Assembly (NCBI RefSeq): GCF_001649575.2 | Contig: NC_051434.1 | Coordinates: 12,427,327 to 12,491,326 of the forward strand | From: Kryptolebias marmoratus | Lineage: Eukaryota > Chordata > Actinopteri > Cyprinodontiformes > Rivulidae | Direction of reading: 5' to 3' | DNA length: 64,000 bases | Shown: positions 24,831-35,716 of the stretch, piece by piece | How positions within the stretch are numbered: position 1 is the stretch's first letter | Layout: every line of letters begins with the position of its first letter | Program-made: the position numbers and the translations under genes | Notes under the pieces: model-generated | What the model was told of the DNA's origin: nothing | The model's database searches: none | What the model saw: only the letters and a program-made list of their open reading frames with translations

Positions 24831-26541
24831 TCACACGGCTCTGTTGGCGCCAGCTGTCTGTCTCTTCTTCGCCTCCCATTTTTGGAACAACCTCTTGCCA
24901 TCGACGAGGAAGTTGCGGAGCGAGGCCAGGACGCTGTGCGCCCTCAACCTCCGGGTGTAGGTGTCCGGGTGGTCGAGCTCCCTCAGCAGGGCCTCCTGCT
25001 CGGTGCCGGTCGGCTCCTCGGCCCGCTCGCGCTTCCTCATCTGTGGGCCACAAAGGGACGGTTACGAGAGCGGACGCTAAATGTTCCTCGCTTGTTGGCC
25101 GTTCGACGAGGACCCACCTTTGCTTTGAACTGTGTGACCAGCAAGGAGATTCTCCCTTTGAGCCCTGGCAGCACGGAGGATTTGGGGTACTCCTTCTCAA
25201 CGTGCTTCAGGAGAACCAAGTAGGTGAGCAGACCCTGAGCCAGCTCCTGACAATAGGCCTTCTAAATCAGAGCAGACACCATCAGATTTAATACCCAATC
25301 ATCCACAGAACCTGATCGATACCGGGGTGAAAAAAAGTGAGGGAGACTCAATTTACCTTGCTGAAGTTGGTGGTGGGGAACGAGGGGCGCGTGTAGTTTT
25401 GCAGAGAAGTGTAGTTCACGTTGCCTTGAAATTCTTCATTGAACTGATAACAGGAGAAAAGATCACATGAAACTGAGACCCAGGTTTTGATTAGGGGGCG
25501 AGCAGTTCTTGAAGGAGTTTTAGACTAAAGCCGTCTTAAGATGACAGGGAGTCGTAGCCATTTTGGTCAAACCTTGAAAATAATAACCAGCAGGGCTGTC
25601 ACGCTCAGAGTAGAAGCTGACGATCGATCTCAGCTACTACCACACCAAATTCTACCTCGATATCTGTAAAACTGACCAAATAATAGCTATTTTTGTGTAT
25701 TCTAATGTCAGTTGGCTGTGGCAGCCATCTTGAATTGAGTAGGCTCCAAAAGTTAATCAGCTGTATGTGTATATCCTGTCAATAATTCCTGGGAATTTCA
25801 TTAAAATCTGTCTTGTAGTTCATGAGATATTTTGCTAACAGACTAACAGGTTTGACTCTAATAGTTAATGCTGAAGTTTGAAGCCAAAAATATCAGCAAA
25901 TGAGTAGCACTTGGAGTACGAGTTGGGAATGACCCTCAGCTACCACTACATCGAATTTTAGGGAAATATCTGTAATGATTGAATTATAGCAATTTTTGTG
26001 TTTTTTCAAAGTCCGTGGCCTGAGGCGGCCACCTTCAGTTAGATTGGCCCCAAAAGTTAAACAGATGTAAGTGTTCGTCCAGTGAATATTAGCTGAAGGT
26101 TTCATTAAAATCCGTTCAGTGGCTCGTGAGATATTTTGCTAACAAACAGGCTCGGGCAAAACACGATCAACCGCCGCCGCCGGCTTTCCGTGGCGGGCGA
26201 AAAGAAACGCCTCACCTCCTTCTCGTGGCGTTCGGAAATCGGTGCAATGCCCTGCTTCCAATTCTCGAGGATATCCCCAGGTCCCGTCAGGTTGGAGGTC
26301 TCCACCCCTCCCCGCTCCACCTCCACCTTCACCTCCTCCACCTCCTCCCCGGAGGACTCTCCGCCTGCGGGGCCGTCGGTGAGCGCGTCCTGCAGCGGCG
26401 CTCCGGACACGCACAGCGTCACCGCGGCGAGGAGCGCGCACAGAGCTGAGCGGGGATGGCAGGGCAGAAATGCATGAATGAATGAGAGGAAAAGCGGGGG
26501 GAGGAGGAAACACTGAGAGACTTACTGAGTGTAGAGGGCAT
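24831..26541 (-). CDS. il6: interleukin-6
   Basis: Secreted four-helix cytokine that signals through IL6R and gp130 (known). Five minus-strand exons: 26541-26526, 26445-26216, 25443-25357, 25261-25118 and 25040-24831. They give 82+29+48+69 = 228 residues, and all junctions are GT/AG. Exon 1 is tiny and ends in phase 1; later junctions are phase 0, like mammalian IL6. The signal peptide MPSTLTLCALLAAVTLCVSG is followed by an acidic stretch, then helices. FSKAYCQELAQGLLTYLVLL aligns with the IL-6 helix after the second disulfide, and the last helix ends SLRNFLVDGKRLF. N-glycosylation sequons are NLT, NYT twice and NFS. Only one cysteine remains in the mature chain. Identity rests on exon layout, fold pattern and synteny beside tomm7, since IL-6 sequences diverge fast. 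Confidence 0.9.
25560..26155 (-). repeat. two tandem units of the dispersed ~300-bp repeat
   Basis: Within il6 intron 2 two reverse-oriented units follow each other. Each has CTACTACCAC-type, ATAGCTATTTTTGTG-type, GGCAGCCATCTTGAATT-type and GAGATATTTTGCTAACA-type blocks in the same order, spaced by about 290 bases. The core blocks lie near 25720-25738 and 26015-26035. The insertion makes this the largest il6 intron. Confidence 0.75.
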
Positions 26542-26594
26542 GGCGCGCTGCTGCTTTCCTCTGATGCTCGGGGGCCGTCAGAGCCTGAAGGACT

Positions 26595-26680
26595 TGGCTC
26601 GTCTCCGCGGTGTCTCCTCATTTTATACACAGTGACAAGGGATTTCCCAACACTCAGGGTTCCCTCCCGACGTCACCCAT
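26595..26680 (-). promoter_or_regulatory. il6: il6 core promoter: TATA, NF-kB and CRE-like sites
   Basis: Upstream of the il6 ATG on the minus strand there is a TATAAAA box (26627-26621). A perfect palindromic-type NF-kB site GGGATTTCCC lies at 26639-26648, and a GACGTCA half-to-near-full CRE at 26669-26675. The order TATA, NF-kB, CRE-like is the same as in the mammalian IL6 promoter (known), but more compressed. The start site is expected near 26595. Confidence 0.65.
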
Positions 26681-27307
26681 CCGGTCTGTGGAGGCCACCC
26701 GGAGGTTCCCTCTGCTGCTGCTGTCCACAAACCAGCCTCTGCTTTGAGTTTTACCTCTTATTATTATCATGACTGTAAAAGTATTATATGAGGTTTCTGA
26801 CTATAATTGGAATAATACTAATTTCTAACACACAAAATTAGCTGTGACAGAGTTGAGGGAGAAAAAAAAATCCCTCAGATATTTTCAGCCGTTCATTAAG
26901 ATGGGAAATCCACTAAAAGCCAAAGATTTGCATCGTTTGCCAATAAGTTGTGCCACTGAGTGAATACGTAAATACACGTTGTTTCCCTTCAAAAAGTCGC
27001 CAGAGAGCATGCCAAACAGGCATTGGGTGGTTTTTATTGTTTGTCTCAAATTTTATTTTACAGATATTGTGCCAGAATTTGGCGTGGTAGTAGCTGAGAG
27101 TCCCATCTCCAGCAGATGGTATTTGTTTATATCGGCACGTCGTGGTTCACCTTCACTGCATTAAAGGAGAAGTGATGGACTTCCTTCTTCACTAAAAATA
27201 AACCCAAACAGCTGAATGTGAAATCAGTGTTTCCCCATTTTTATTTAAAAAAAAAGCAAAAAAAACTTTCTGTGGTTCCCTGTTTTTTTTTTTTTTTTTT
27301 GAAGATA

Positions 27308-27333
27308 TTAAGACATGCAAAGACATGTCTTAA
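27308..27333. repeat. 10-bp perfect hairpin
   Basis: TTAAGACATG and CATGTCTTAA are exact reverse complements around a six-base loop. No role is apparent. Confidence 0.5.
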
Positions 27334-28502
27334 AGTGTAGAGACACTACCAAAGTAACACATATTTCTTTGATATTTGGTCATCAAAAATGCAAATTTCA
27401 ACCCCCAGACTGAACAAAATGATGGTGAATTTAAATACTTATCAATAAAATTATTCAGTTTGAACAACTAATAATGCCTAAAAATTCACACTGATATCAA
27501 CTCATTACAGTATTAATAATTAATATACAAACAGCTCCTTAATAAGTTTCACTTTTATTCTACATTTAGGTGTTTATAGTTACTAAATATACTATGTTAT
27601 AAACAAAATCCTGTTTTAAACTCTAAGTATACATTTGTATAATATGTAAAAACATTGAATTTAACATTCAATACATCTCAAATTAAAAGCCAGAAATCTC
27701 AAATAAAATTTGTCTAGAGCCACAAAATCTGCTTGAAGATTCAAATAAAGATAAAAAAATGGAATCATATAATAAGTTTACCACATATAAAAACTAGTTT
27801 GTTACATTTTGAACATAAAGAACTAAATAAAGTTGACATTTATCAGTATTTTTTACATTTTAGGACAAAGGAAAAAAACAAACTCTTGAAAAAATGGGCA
27901 AACATTTTGTGCAAACTCATCTTTAATCAAATCTAACCTCTGAATTATGGAGGTGTCCTTTTTGTATTTGTGGATAATTTGAAAGTGCTCCACTTTGAAG
28001 TAATAAAATGTAAATGTACATCGAAGTAAATTTACTGGAGTAAACAAAAAAATGAATCCTGTTTGTTGGATTCTTAACTGTGACTCACTGAATTTTCTCT
28101 AATAACAAACAACACCTTCATTTACCCAAACTTTAATTAAGTTTTTAAAAAAAGATAAGCCTTTAATTCTGATTTCCCTTCTTCTCAAAAGAACTTGTTA
28201 TATTTTTGCGAGACGCCTGATTCCATTCCTTTTTCCTCTAAAGAACTTGCTGCGAATGTGTTTAAAATGTTGATTTTTTTTTTTAATTAAATAAACTGAT
28301 TGATGTTTGTTCATTGTCCTATTAACGTCATTCTGTTGCAGAAATGTGACCCATAAATTGCAAAAAAAAAACAAAAAACAAACTAGACAGAACTGCTGGA
28401 ATTGGCTTTTCCTGCTATAGTTCTAAATATAAACATTTGTTTCCATGCTTGTTTCTCTCGACTGTTTTTAGTATTTCCTAATTTAATAGAATTCTAAAAA
28501 AA

Positions 28503-28505
<3 letters not shown>

Positions 28506-28559
<54 letters not shown>
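28506..28559. repeat. AT microsatellite
   Basis: About 27 uninterrupted TA dinucleotides, likely length-polymorphic. Confidence 0.95.
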
Positions 28560-28562
<3 letters not shown>

Positions 28563-30155
28563 AAAAACAAATTTAATGCTTCCTCTGTGAAAGCTTGTGT
28601 GTCGACAGCACTTTAGAAGCATTTTTAACCCGTTTTATCCAAGCTGAAAACTTCAGCTTTGGACATTTTTGCAAAATAAGTGTCTTCTCCGACAGAAACT
28701 GCTCGTTATCGTGCTGTGATATAATTTTTGAAGTCAAACGCATAATTAACTCTTGGTTTCTGTCAGGGTGGGATCGGGTTTTGTAACACACCGGTGGCTC
28801 GGACTTTCACTCTGGCTCTGACTCACTTTTGACTCTAAAAATGCTTCTACATTGACTAAGTGTTTAGATTTGAGAGATAAGACTCTCCTTTAAGGAAGCT
28901 TTCCCGTTAAAACGGACGCATTTGATGCAACTTTCACATCCATGTTTCTCAACTTGAGGAAAGTAAATGCTCAAAAATGTGTGCCACATTCCTGCAGTGT
29001 TGAGATTGTTCCCGTGACGTTTCAGCAGACATAAACATAAAGCAGGCATGGACATTTCACTCCTCACTCAGCCTAAAGGAATAGTTTTACATCTTACTAA
29101 AGCTGCATGTTTTTTGTTTTCCTGCGAGATGGTAAAAGCAGAAGTAGTCTGCCTCTGTTTAGTAAGGATGCTGTTACTTTATCGTTGACATAAAGCAGGA
29201 TTTCAAGGTTCTGCTTCAGGTAAAACGCACAGAGAGCACCAGGTTCAACGTTAGGACTCGGTTCAAGTCAGCAAACCCGGTGTGTGATCACGCCGAGTGG
29301 AGGATAAGGGAGATGGCACGAATTTGACCCTTTCTCAAGAAAAACTCTGGGTTTTCTGCAGTTTTTTCCTGCTGAATCACACCCGACAGGCTGCACCTCC
29401 TACTCCCAGATTAAGCAACAGGATCTTTCGGTTTGCCTGCTTTCCCCTGATTTGACCTGATGTGCTGCGGTTATCCCATAAGCCTTCGTTATAATGATAT
29501 AATTTGATGTTGTCCTTAGCTATAGAAAGAAAACTTGCAAAACAAGATTAATTTTATCCCACATAACCCAGCCGTTGCCCGCCGCCTGCCGTTTTTCTGT
29601 TTGTCTTGTTTGCTTGCAGGGCATAGGAACGGCACTAACCTTTTCACAGTTTGTGCTGGTGCATTAAACTTTTATTTTTATTTATTTATCTTTTTAGATA
29701 TGTTGTGTGTCGCATCTTCTGACTGGTCTATTGGGAAAAAAAAAACATTTCTAGATAGGCGATTTGTGAAAAGACAAGAGTGCATTTTACCCGATTTAAA
29801 AGGCAAAAAGGTATTTATTTTAAGGCAGAACCAAAGCCAATGTAAGAAACAAAAACGTCCCCCAAACAAAGGAAAAGTAGTACTGAGCTAACAGAGAGAA
29901 ATGGAGAAGATGAACCTTAACTCCTGAACTTCCACAGATACCGGAGAAAAATGATTATGAAACACACTGTGTCCTCCCTATAATTATGGTCTGATAGATA
30001 ACAGTTTGAAACCAAATAATAAAACATCTTTTCCAATGATTTACATATAAAGCCAACAAAACGCTCTGACAGTCAAAATTCTAAGTCAAAGAGTCAAGAT
30101 TCAAGACCTGTTCGTAATATTAAAAGAGTAAAAGTTTACAAAATGAGATTCTTAC

Positions 30156-30319
30156 CTGAACTCTGCTTCACAGTCAACGCGGTTAAGATAAGGAACGCTC
30201 AACAGTTCAATGTCTCAAAAAGAACCAGTCCAAACACAATAAAAATGCCAAGTGGGCAAAAGGCCCAGGCGTGCAGCTCCACACGCCCTTTATAATTGGG
30301 TCTCCGGGATGCTGATTGG
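30156..30319 (-). promoter_or_regulatory. candidate minus-strand promoter with a first exon
   Basis: On the minus strand a CCAAT box (30319-30315, AGCCAATCAGC) precedes a TATAAAG box (30294-30288). About 130 bases further on is a good splice donor, TTCAG|GTAAG, with the exon end at 30156. A transcript starting near 30262 would run toward il6 on the same strand. No coding potential is seen. It could be an alternative il6 leader, an lncRNA start or a solo LTR. Confidence 0.3.
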
Positions 30320-30724
30320 CTGAAAAGGCCCAGGTGGATCAGCTGCTAGTCTGCAGGCAGGGAGGAGTGGAACCTGAAAGCCCATTCCTTATAGAGGCTG
30401 GAAGTTTTCTCCTGAACAATAAGTGCCCCTGAGGGAAGAACGCCACGGCTACACCTCGGCGAAAAAGTTCGTACAGGAAGTCCGTTACTTGTACACAGAC
30501 ATAAACACACCGGCAGGTTTACCCATAGAAATGGGCCTGCTTCCGCCAGTTTCCTTTAAGCCCCTGTATCAAATACGCCAACTGTGCAGCACGCAACGGC
30601 AGGCTAGTTAACATGGCGTCAGCTTTGGCTTGTGGTGCCGATGGTTGCACCCTGGAGCACAATCTGCTCTCTATATGGCTCATGTCCGCTCGAGTTTTAT
30701 CCTCACAATCATGCAGACAACACC

Positions 30725-30835
30725 TCACCTGTGAATGTGTGGATGAATGGGTGAATGATTGATTGTAGTAGGGTCCTTTGTGGCCCAGGACTAGATAAAG
30801 CGCTATACAAGTGCAGGCCATTTACCATTTTTGCT
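30725..30835. repeat. tail of a dispersed teleost repeat
   Basis: GTGAATGTGTGGATGAATGG followed by AAAGCGCTATACAAGTGCAGG and CCATTTACCATT is a repeat end that I recognise as frequent in percomorph genomes. Family not named. Confidence 0.5.
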
Positions 30836-32999
30836 ATCAAAGAAGCATCCTTAATATTTTTTTTAACCAACAGAGAACCCATTGGTTTAGAACGTAGAAA
30901 CCCAATTATTTGCCATCTCCTTTATTTATCCCAACACTTCATTTCCAACCAAGTTTGTGTCGTCAAATTTGAATTTCTTTTCAGCCAAGTGCTTTAGCCT
31001 CAGGCTTTATTTGGCCAAAGACAAAGATTTTATTGTAGTTAGCAGCTGGCTGCGTCGCTGCATTTTGCCCTCAGATACATTTAGATCGCCCAGATGTGTA
31101 ATTTCTTTCTTTATTTTCTCCCTTGTTTCTTTTATTTCTCAAACGCGAGGAAGTAAACGCTTGAAACGGGTCAGAAGAAAGAAAAAGTCTTCAAAGAAGG
31201 ATGTTGTAAGAGCGGGTTTGGGCTTTGACTGGGGAGTGTTTTGGTACTTCCACTGGGGCACTTTGGCTCTTCAGAATAGCTGAGTGCCAAAAAGTGTTTG
31301 AGGTTATTGGGAAGTGCCGATCTTCGACATTCTCGCATTTGGGGCAAATCGACTCCGAAACTCAGTCTGAGTCACCGATGTGTTTTGTTTTTGTGTAACT
31401 GTGCATGTACTTTTGGGTTCAAAAGAAACACGACATTACAAACGAGTCGTTTTTGCTCTGGCATCTACTTTTTTGTTGTTGGACTTGCTATTTTTAAGCA
31501 ACTCTGTAAACTTCTTGAAATTAACACATACCTTAAAATAACTCCTTTAGCCTTAATGGTCCACCATATTTACGAATAATACATTTTCTGACTCATGGGG
31601 ACAACAGATCCCCATTTGCAACCAAAACAAAACATGGCGCAGACAAGATTTATTTGTTTTACTTTTATTTAACGAGTTCTGTCTGTGTTATTTTCACAGA
31701 AAAGAAAATGAATGTGTAGCGTTTTCGCCAGAAAAACCTTGAATTTCAGCTGTTTGAAAAGGCTCCGATTAAACTGGAAATTCACTTTCACGGTTTCCCT
31801 CTGTTGATAAAAATCCAGTGAAACAGTTAAAGTTTCAGGGCACTATTAGAGACGACCCACGGGGACTTCCTATTTCTTTGTGGTTTGCTTTCAACTCTTA
31901 GGAAGTACTTTGTTAAAATGATCGGCGTTACGTAACGGCCCTGCAAGGCACGATGGTCAAAAATTCAAGAGGCCTCCAGACTTAAAGACTTCATTTGAAG
32001 TTTGAGTCAGATTTTGTTATCAAAATGTCAATGAAAGGATCAAAATGGGACATGACAAGTGGTGCAGAGCGTATCCTAAATCCTTTATGAGGATACACAA
32101 AACATTCACGAGGCAAAGGAATCTATTAGGACACACTAAATGTCTGGAAAGAAGAAAATGGTCAAAGACAAAGGTGGCTGAAAGAAGACAGCACGAGGAT
32201 CGTGTAAGAAAAGCAAAGTAGTTAGTAAATGAGGAACAAAAACCCTGAGGCAAATGACCACAAAGATGAAAAAAAAACAATGTAAATAAAATATCAAGGC
32301 GAGAATCCTAACTCCAAATAATACTTTAGATTGCAAATGGAAGTAAAAAAAACAATTAAAATGATAATAAAAGGTGTAAAATCAATACAATTTAAAGCAA
32401 ATGGACCAAAAAAAGACAAGAACCACAATGAACAGCGACAAAATGACAACTAAAGGTTTAAAAAAAACAACACCAACACAAAAACAGCTTTATACATCTG
32501 ATATATCAGCGGCCTTTTATGCTTTCACATATGAACTTGAATCTTTCCGTTCTCCAGAGATGTCGGATGGGCTGGACGTCTCAGCAGACACTCTGACTAA
32601 CGAGGGAGGTACACACTCCTCCCTAAGTCATGACTGACATCATAACCCAAAAGACATAACCCTTTAACCTTATACGTCACGTGTCAGTGAATTGTCGCAA
32701 CCTTGTTCTGGTTTCTGATTGGCACAGAATAAGAATTTTATTCACAGTTAAAAAAAAACAAATAAAAACATTCGACATGTTAGAACCAGTCCATCGTCTA
32801 CTGGTGTCCCCCGCTGGCTTCTTCCCTGTTCAGCAGTTTATTTCGTTCCTGACGCGCTTCTACTTAATTCCTTTTAGTTAGGAATAAAACTAAAAGCAGG
32901 ATGATGAAATAAATCGAGTGATTTTACTTCACTTCATCCCACACGTTTATTGCCAAAGACCTGTGTGTCAGCATGTGTAAAGACAGAACAGGGAACCGG

Positions 33000-33965
33000 A
33001 TCGTCACCCTTGCAGGATTGCTAAGGGGGTCACGGGCGCTTGGTTGTCCATTTCATGTGGGTTTTTCAAACAGTGGATGTGGAGAAAGCTGACGTGTTCC
33101 TCGGGGCACACTGTTAGGGTGCTGGAGTCACTTTTGAGGTCTACTCAGTCACTGATAGCCAAAGTAAGAACTGCGTCTGTATTCTCGGCACAGTAGACTC
33201 TGACTCATTCAGGGTTTTTTTTTGCAGATGATGTGGTCGGGTTAGCGACTTCAATTCAATTCTATTCAATTCGAAAATACTTTATTAATCCCAAAGGGAA
33301 ATTAAATAAGACATATAAATAAGACAAATAATAAATAAGACAAATAAATTAAATAAGACTTCTGGGGTGGTTTGCATCTGAGCGTAAAGCAGCTGGGACG
33401 AGAGTAAGCTCCTCGAAGTCCAAGGCCGGGTTTTGAACCGGGAAAAGGTGGAACCCTTCCTCCAGGTCAGGGGTGAGTCTCTGCCTCAAGCAGAAGAGCT
33501 CAAGTTTAGAAGTCTAGGAGAGGGGACAACCAATGGGTTTGAGCTTAGTCCACACAGTGAGGTTGTTGCTATGGTCCGTTGTGGAGAAGAAAGAGCTCAG
33601 CTGAAAGGCAGTCTACGTTCCAACCCTCACCTATGTCACAAGGTGTGGATCCTGACCTGAAGAACGAGATTCTGAGAACAAATGTCTGGTATGAGCTTTC
33701 TGCTGAAGTCCTTGTTTGAAGAGAGGTAGAGAAACACTAGGAATTTCGGGTCCATTTGACCCGAAGACCATGGGAGAGATAGGATGGCCGGGCTGAGCCG
33801 TCATCCGGTGGGTACCTCCTTCTGGAGGTTTCCTGGGTATGTACCACTAGTAGACCCAGAACTCACGAGGAATTTTTATCCTGTCTTACCAGCACCTTGG
33901 GATCCATCAGGAGGAGATGGGGAGTGTAGCTGGAGAGAGAAATATCTACAACCCAACCAAGTGGA
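33000..33965 (+). mobile_element. degraded LINE reverse-transcriptase fragment
   Basis: The stretch follows, with many indels, the 3' RT region of an abundant teleost non-LTR retrotransposon. The GCAGATGATGTGGTCGGGTT piece encodes the ADDVV catalytic surround. Later blocks correspond to GGTTTGCATCTGAGCG, CTCCTCGAAGTCCAAGGCC, ACCCTCACCTATG, TGGATCCTGACC and GGATCCATCAGGAGGAG. No frame is open throughout. A 104-bp insertion interrupts it at 33253-33356. The clade is not assigned. The same family occurs inverted at 43700-44000. Confidence 0.6.
33253..33356. mobile_element. short insertion nested in the LINE fragment
   Basis: The 104-bp insert, starting AATTCAATTCTATTCAATTC and containing TTTATTAATCCCAAAGGGAA, ends in repeated AATAAGACAAATAA. 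It is bounded on both sides by GACTTC (33247-33252 and 33357-33362), a plausible 6-bp target-site duplication. Removing it rejoins the surrounding LINE sequence. The TTTATTAATCCC motif is typical of short retroelement tails in fishes. Confidence 0.5.
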
Positions 33966-34639
33966 AGAAGACAGACAGACACTATTTAAATATAGAATAA
34001 ATTTTTTTTGAAAATCTGCTTTAACAGGTACAACCAGGTTATTTATTTAATGGATTGTTTCTGTTATTGGGACTTAAAAGAAGCTGAAGTGCTGAGCTTA
34101 GACAAACTTTTGATTTGTCTCACTTATTAGTGACTGGTATGCATGAGGTAACAAAGGGGGTGAAGGGAATCCTGTTTGCAAAAATGCTCGCGAGTTCCGA
34201 ATGTAAATGAGAATTTGGTAATTTTTTTTCTCGGGGAATTTACCCACCATCACCACTACAGTGGAAAAAGCTCGACTCTTGTCTTTAATTTCTGGTCTCT
34301 GTTCAGACTAGTCCTAATTCCAAGCCTGGAAAACCAAATCGAGGATCTAAATTAAGTAAGGTCCTCTTTTAATCTTTTTTGTGTAAGTGAAACTTTGGGG
34401 AAGTTTAGTTCCCTATTGCATATGCTGTTGTATTAACAAGCTGAAAAAAAAGGAATGTCTGTTTTTGACCAATGCAGTTAACCTCACAGAATTTGGGTCA
34501 AGGTACTCTCGCAGCAGTCTGATGCAAATATGTTGAAACTCCAAAATTACTACAAAGCGATCTCGGACATTTACGTCTTGACGCAGCATTTTGTCTTTTG
34601 TTTAGTTTAGTTTTATCTATAGACTCAAACACACTTAAT

Positions 34640-35110
34640 AATAAAAATTTTTTTTGAATTGAATTGAAAATCTTTATTCATTTCATTAAAACAAACAATA
34701 TATATATATACAATAAACAACAACAAAATATAGATATATAAATCATTAACAAAATGAAAGGCAGCAGAAAGAAGAAAAAAAATCTTAAAAAATATTTTCT
34801 TTTAAGGCCTGTTATTATAAGTGGCAGCATTATTACATTAATGTAACATTATTAAATTTTTTTAATATTAGAAAAGCTCTAATTTGATCCGGAACAAAAT
34901 ATGTTAAGATCAATTTTTCGAAAAGGCACCATGTTGACATACCAAAAGCTTTTTGTACATTAAGCCTGGAAATAAAACAGTAAAGCATTAAGCTTGGTGG
35001 ATGTTCAGCCGTAGATTTACTAATTCGCTTTATCACTTCATTTTGAATGAAAAAGTCATAAATCTTTCTCCTTATTTCACTTTTTGTGGATCCCAGAGTA
35101 TTAAACTAAG
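34640..35110 (-). other. possible old LINE tail, unidentified
   Basis: A minus-strand frame free of stops runs for about 90 codons (around 35090-34830) in very AT-rich DNA. It reads KSEIRRKIYDFFIQNE, then SLMLYCFISRLNVQKAFG. A GAATTGAATTGAAAATCTTT block with an A-rich run follows on the other side. I do not recognise the protein. The AT-rich setting and terminal structure suggest a retroelement remnant rather than a host exon. Confidence 0.25.
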
Positions 35111-35149
35111 ATCCTCTTATGTTGACAAATGATGGAGTTGTAGTTTTAT

Positions 35150-35400
35150 AGTTTTATTTGGTCAAACCATAAAAATAACACTATGTGACAATTCATGGCA
35201 TAACATGTGTGTTGGGGATGAGTCTGAGCTACAGCCATGCTAATTTTTTTGCTCAAACTGCAGATGTGCATTCAGTTATTACTCTGTGGTTATGAGACAT
35301 TTTGCAAACAGACAAGACAAGGCTGATGGTGTTGGCTGAGGTCAAGAACTTGTGGCGGCCATCTTGAATCAGGTTGACTCCAAATATTCCACTGAACGTG
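35150..35400 (-). repeat. diverged copy of dispersed ~300-bp repeat
   Basis: TTGTGGCGGCCATCTTGAAT near 35350 is the reverse of the CAAGATGGCCGCC core, with a GAGACATTTTGCAAACAGAC block nearby. The order of blocks is partly rearranged, so the copy is old or composite. Confidence 0.5.
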
Positions 35401-35702
35401 TTGTGTTTCCTTTCTAGAAGCATTTTGGGCATGAAGAAATGAAGGATGTTATCCTTACACTTTATGAAGACAAAGAAACAAACAGGAACTCTCTCTCTAT
35501 GTGATTAAAACTATATCCTGTGTGACTTTATTCATAACAACTAATCTGAGAGACAACGAGAGCTCATCACAGAGGCTGATCATGAAAGCTCCCAACAGTT
35601 TGATGACAGGCCATTTGAAGCAATCAAATATGCAAGAATGGTACTAAACCGTGGAGCAGCCTTTCATAATGTTGTACTACAGGTTGCAGTTCAACGTCAC
35701 GG

Positions 35703-35716
35703 CCACTAGGTGGCAG
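35703..35716 (+). promoter_or_regulatory. CTCF-like motif
   Basis: CCACTAGGTGGCAG is a full match to the vertebrate CTCF core. It lies in the il6-rapgef5 interval, about 9 kb from the il6 promoter. Motif match only. Confidence 0.4.

Larger units (their letters stand above)
26780..30100. other. AT-rich non-coding region upstream of il6
   Basis: No exon is supported. The stretch is very AT-rich with many homopolymer runs. It contains a fragment of the dispersed repeat (about 27055-27120, TTTGGCGTGGTAGTAGCTGA), a small hairpin (27308-27333) and a long AT microsatellite (28506-28559). Distal il6 regulatory elements could be here, but none can be named from sequence. Confidence 0.5.

Noticed and set aside
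26126..26477. Plus-strand frames of 107-113 codons opposite il6 exon 2
   Set aside because: Shadows of the GC-rich il6 exon. The minus frame carries the signal peptide, the sequons and consistent splice phases.
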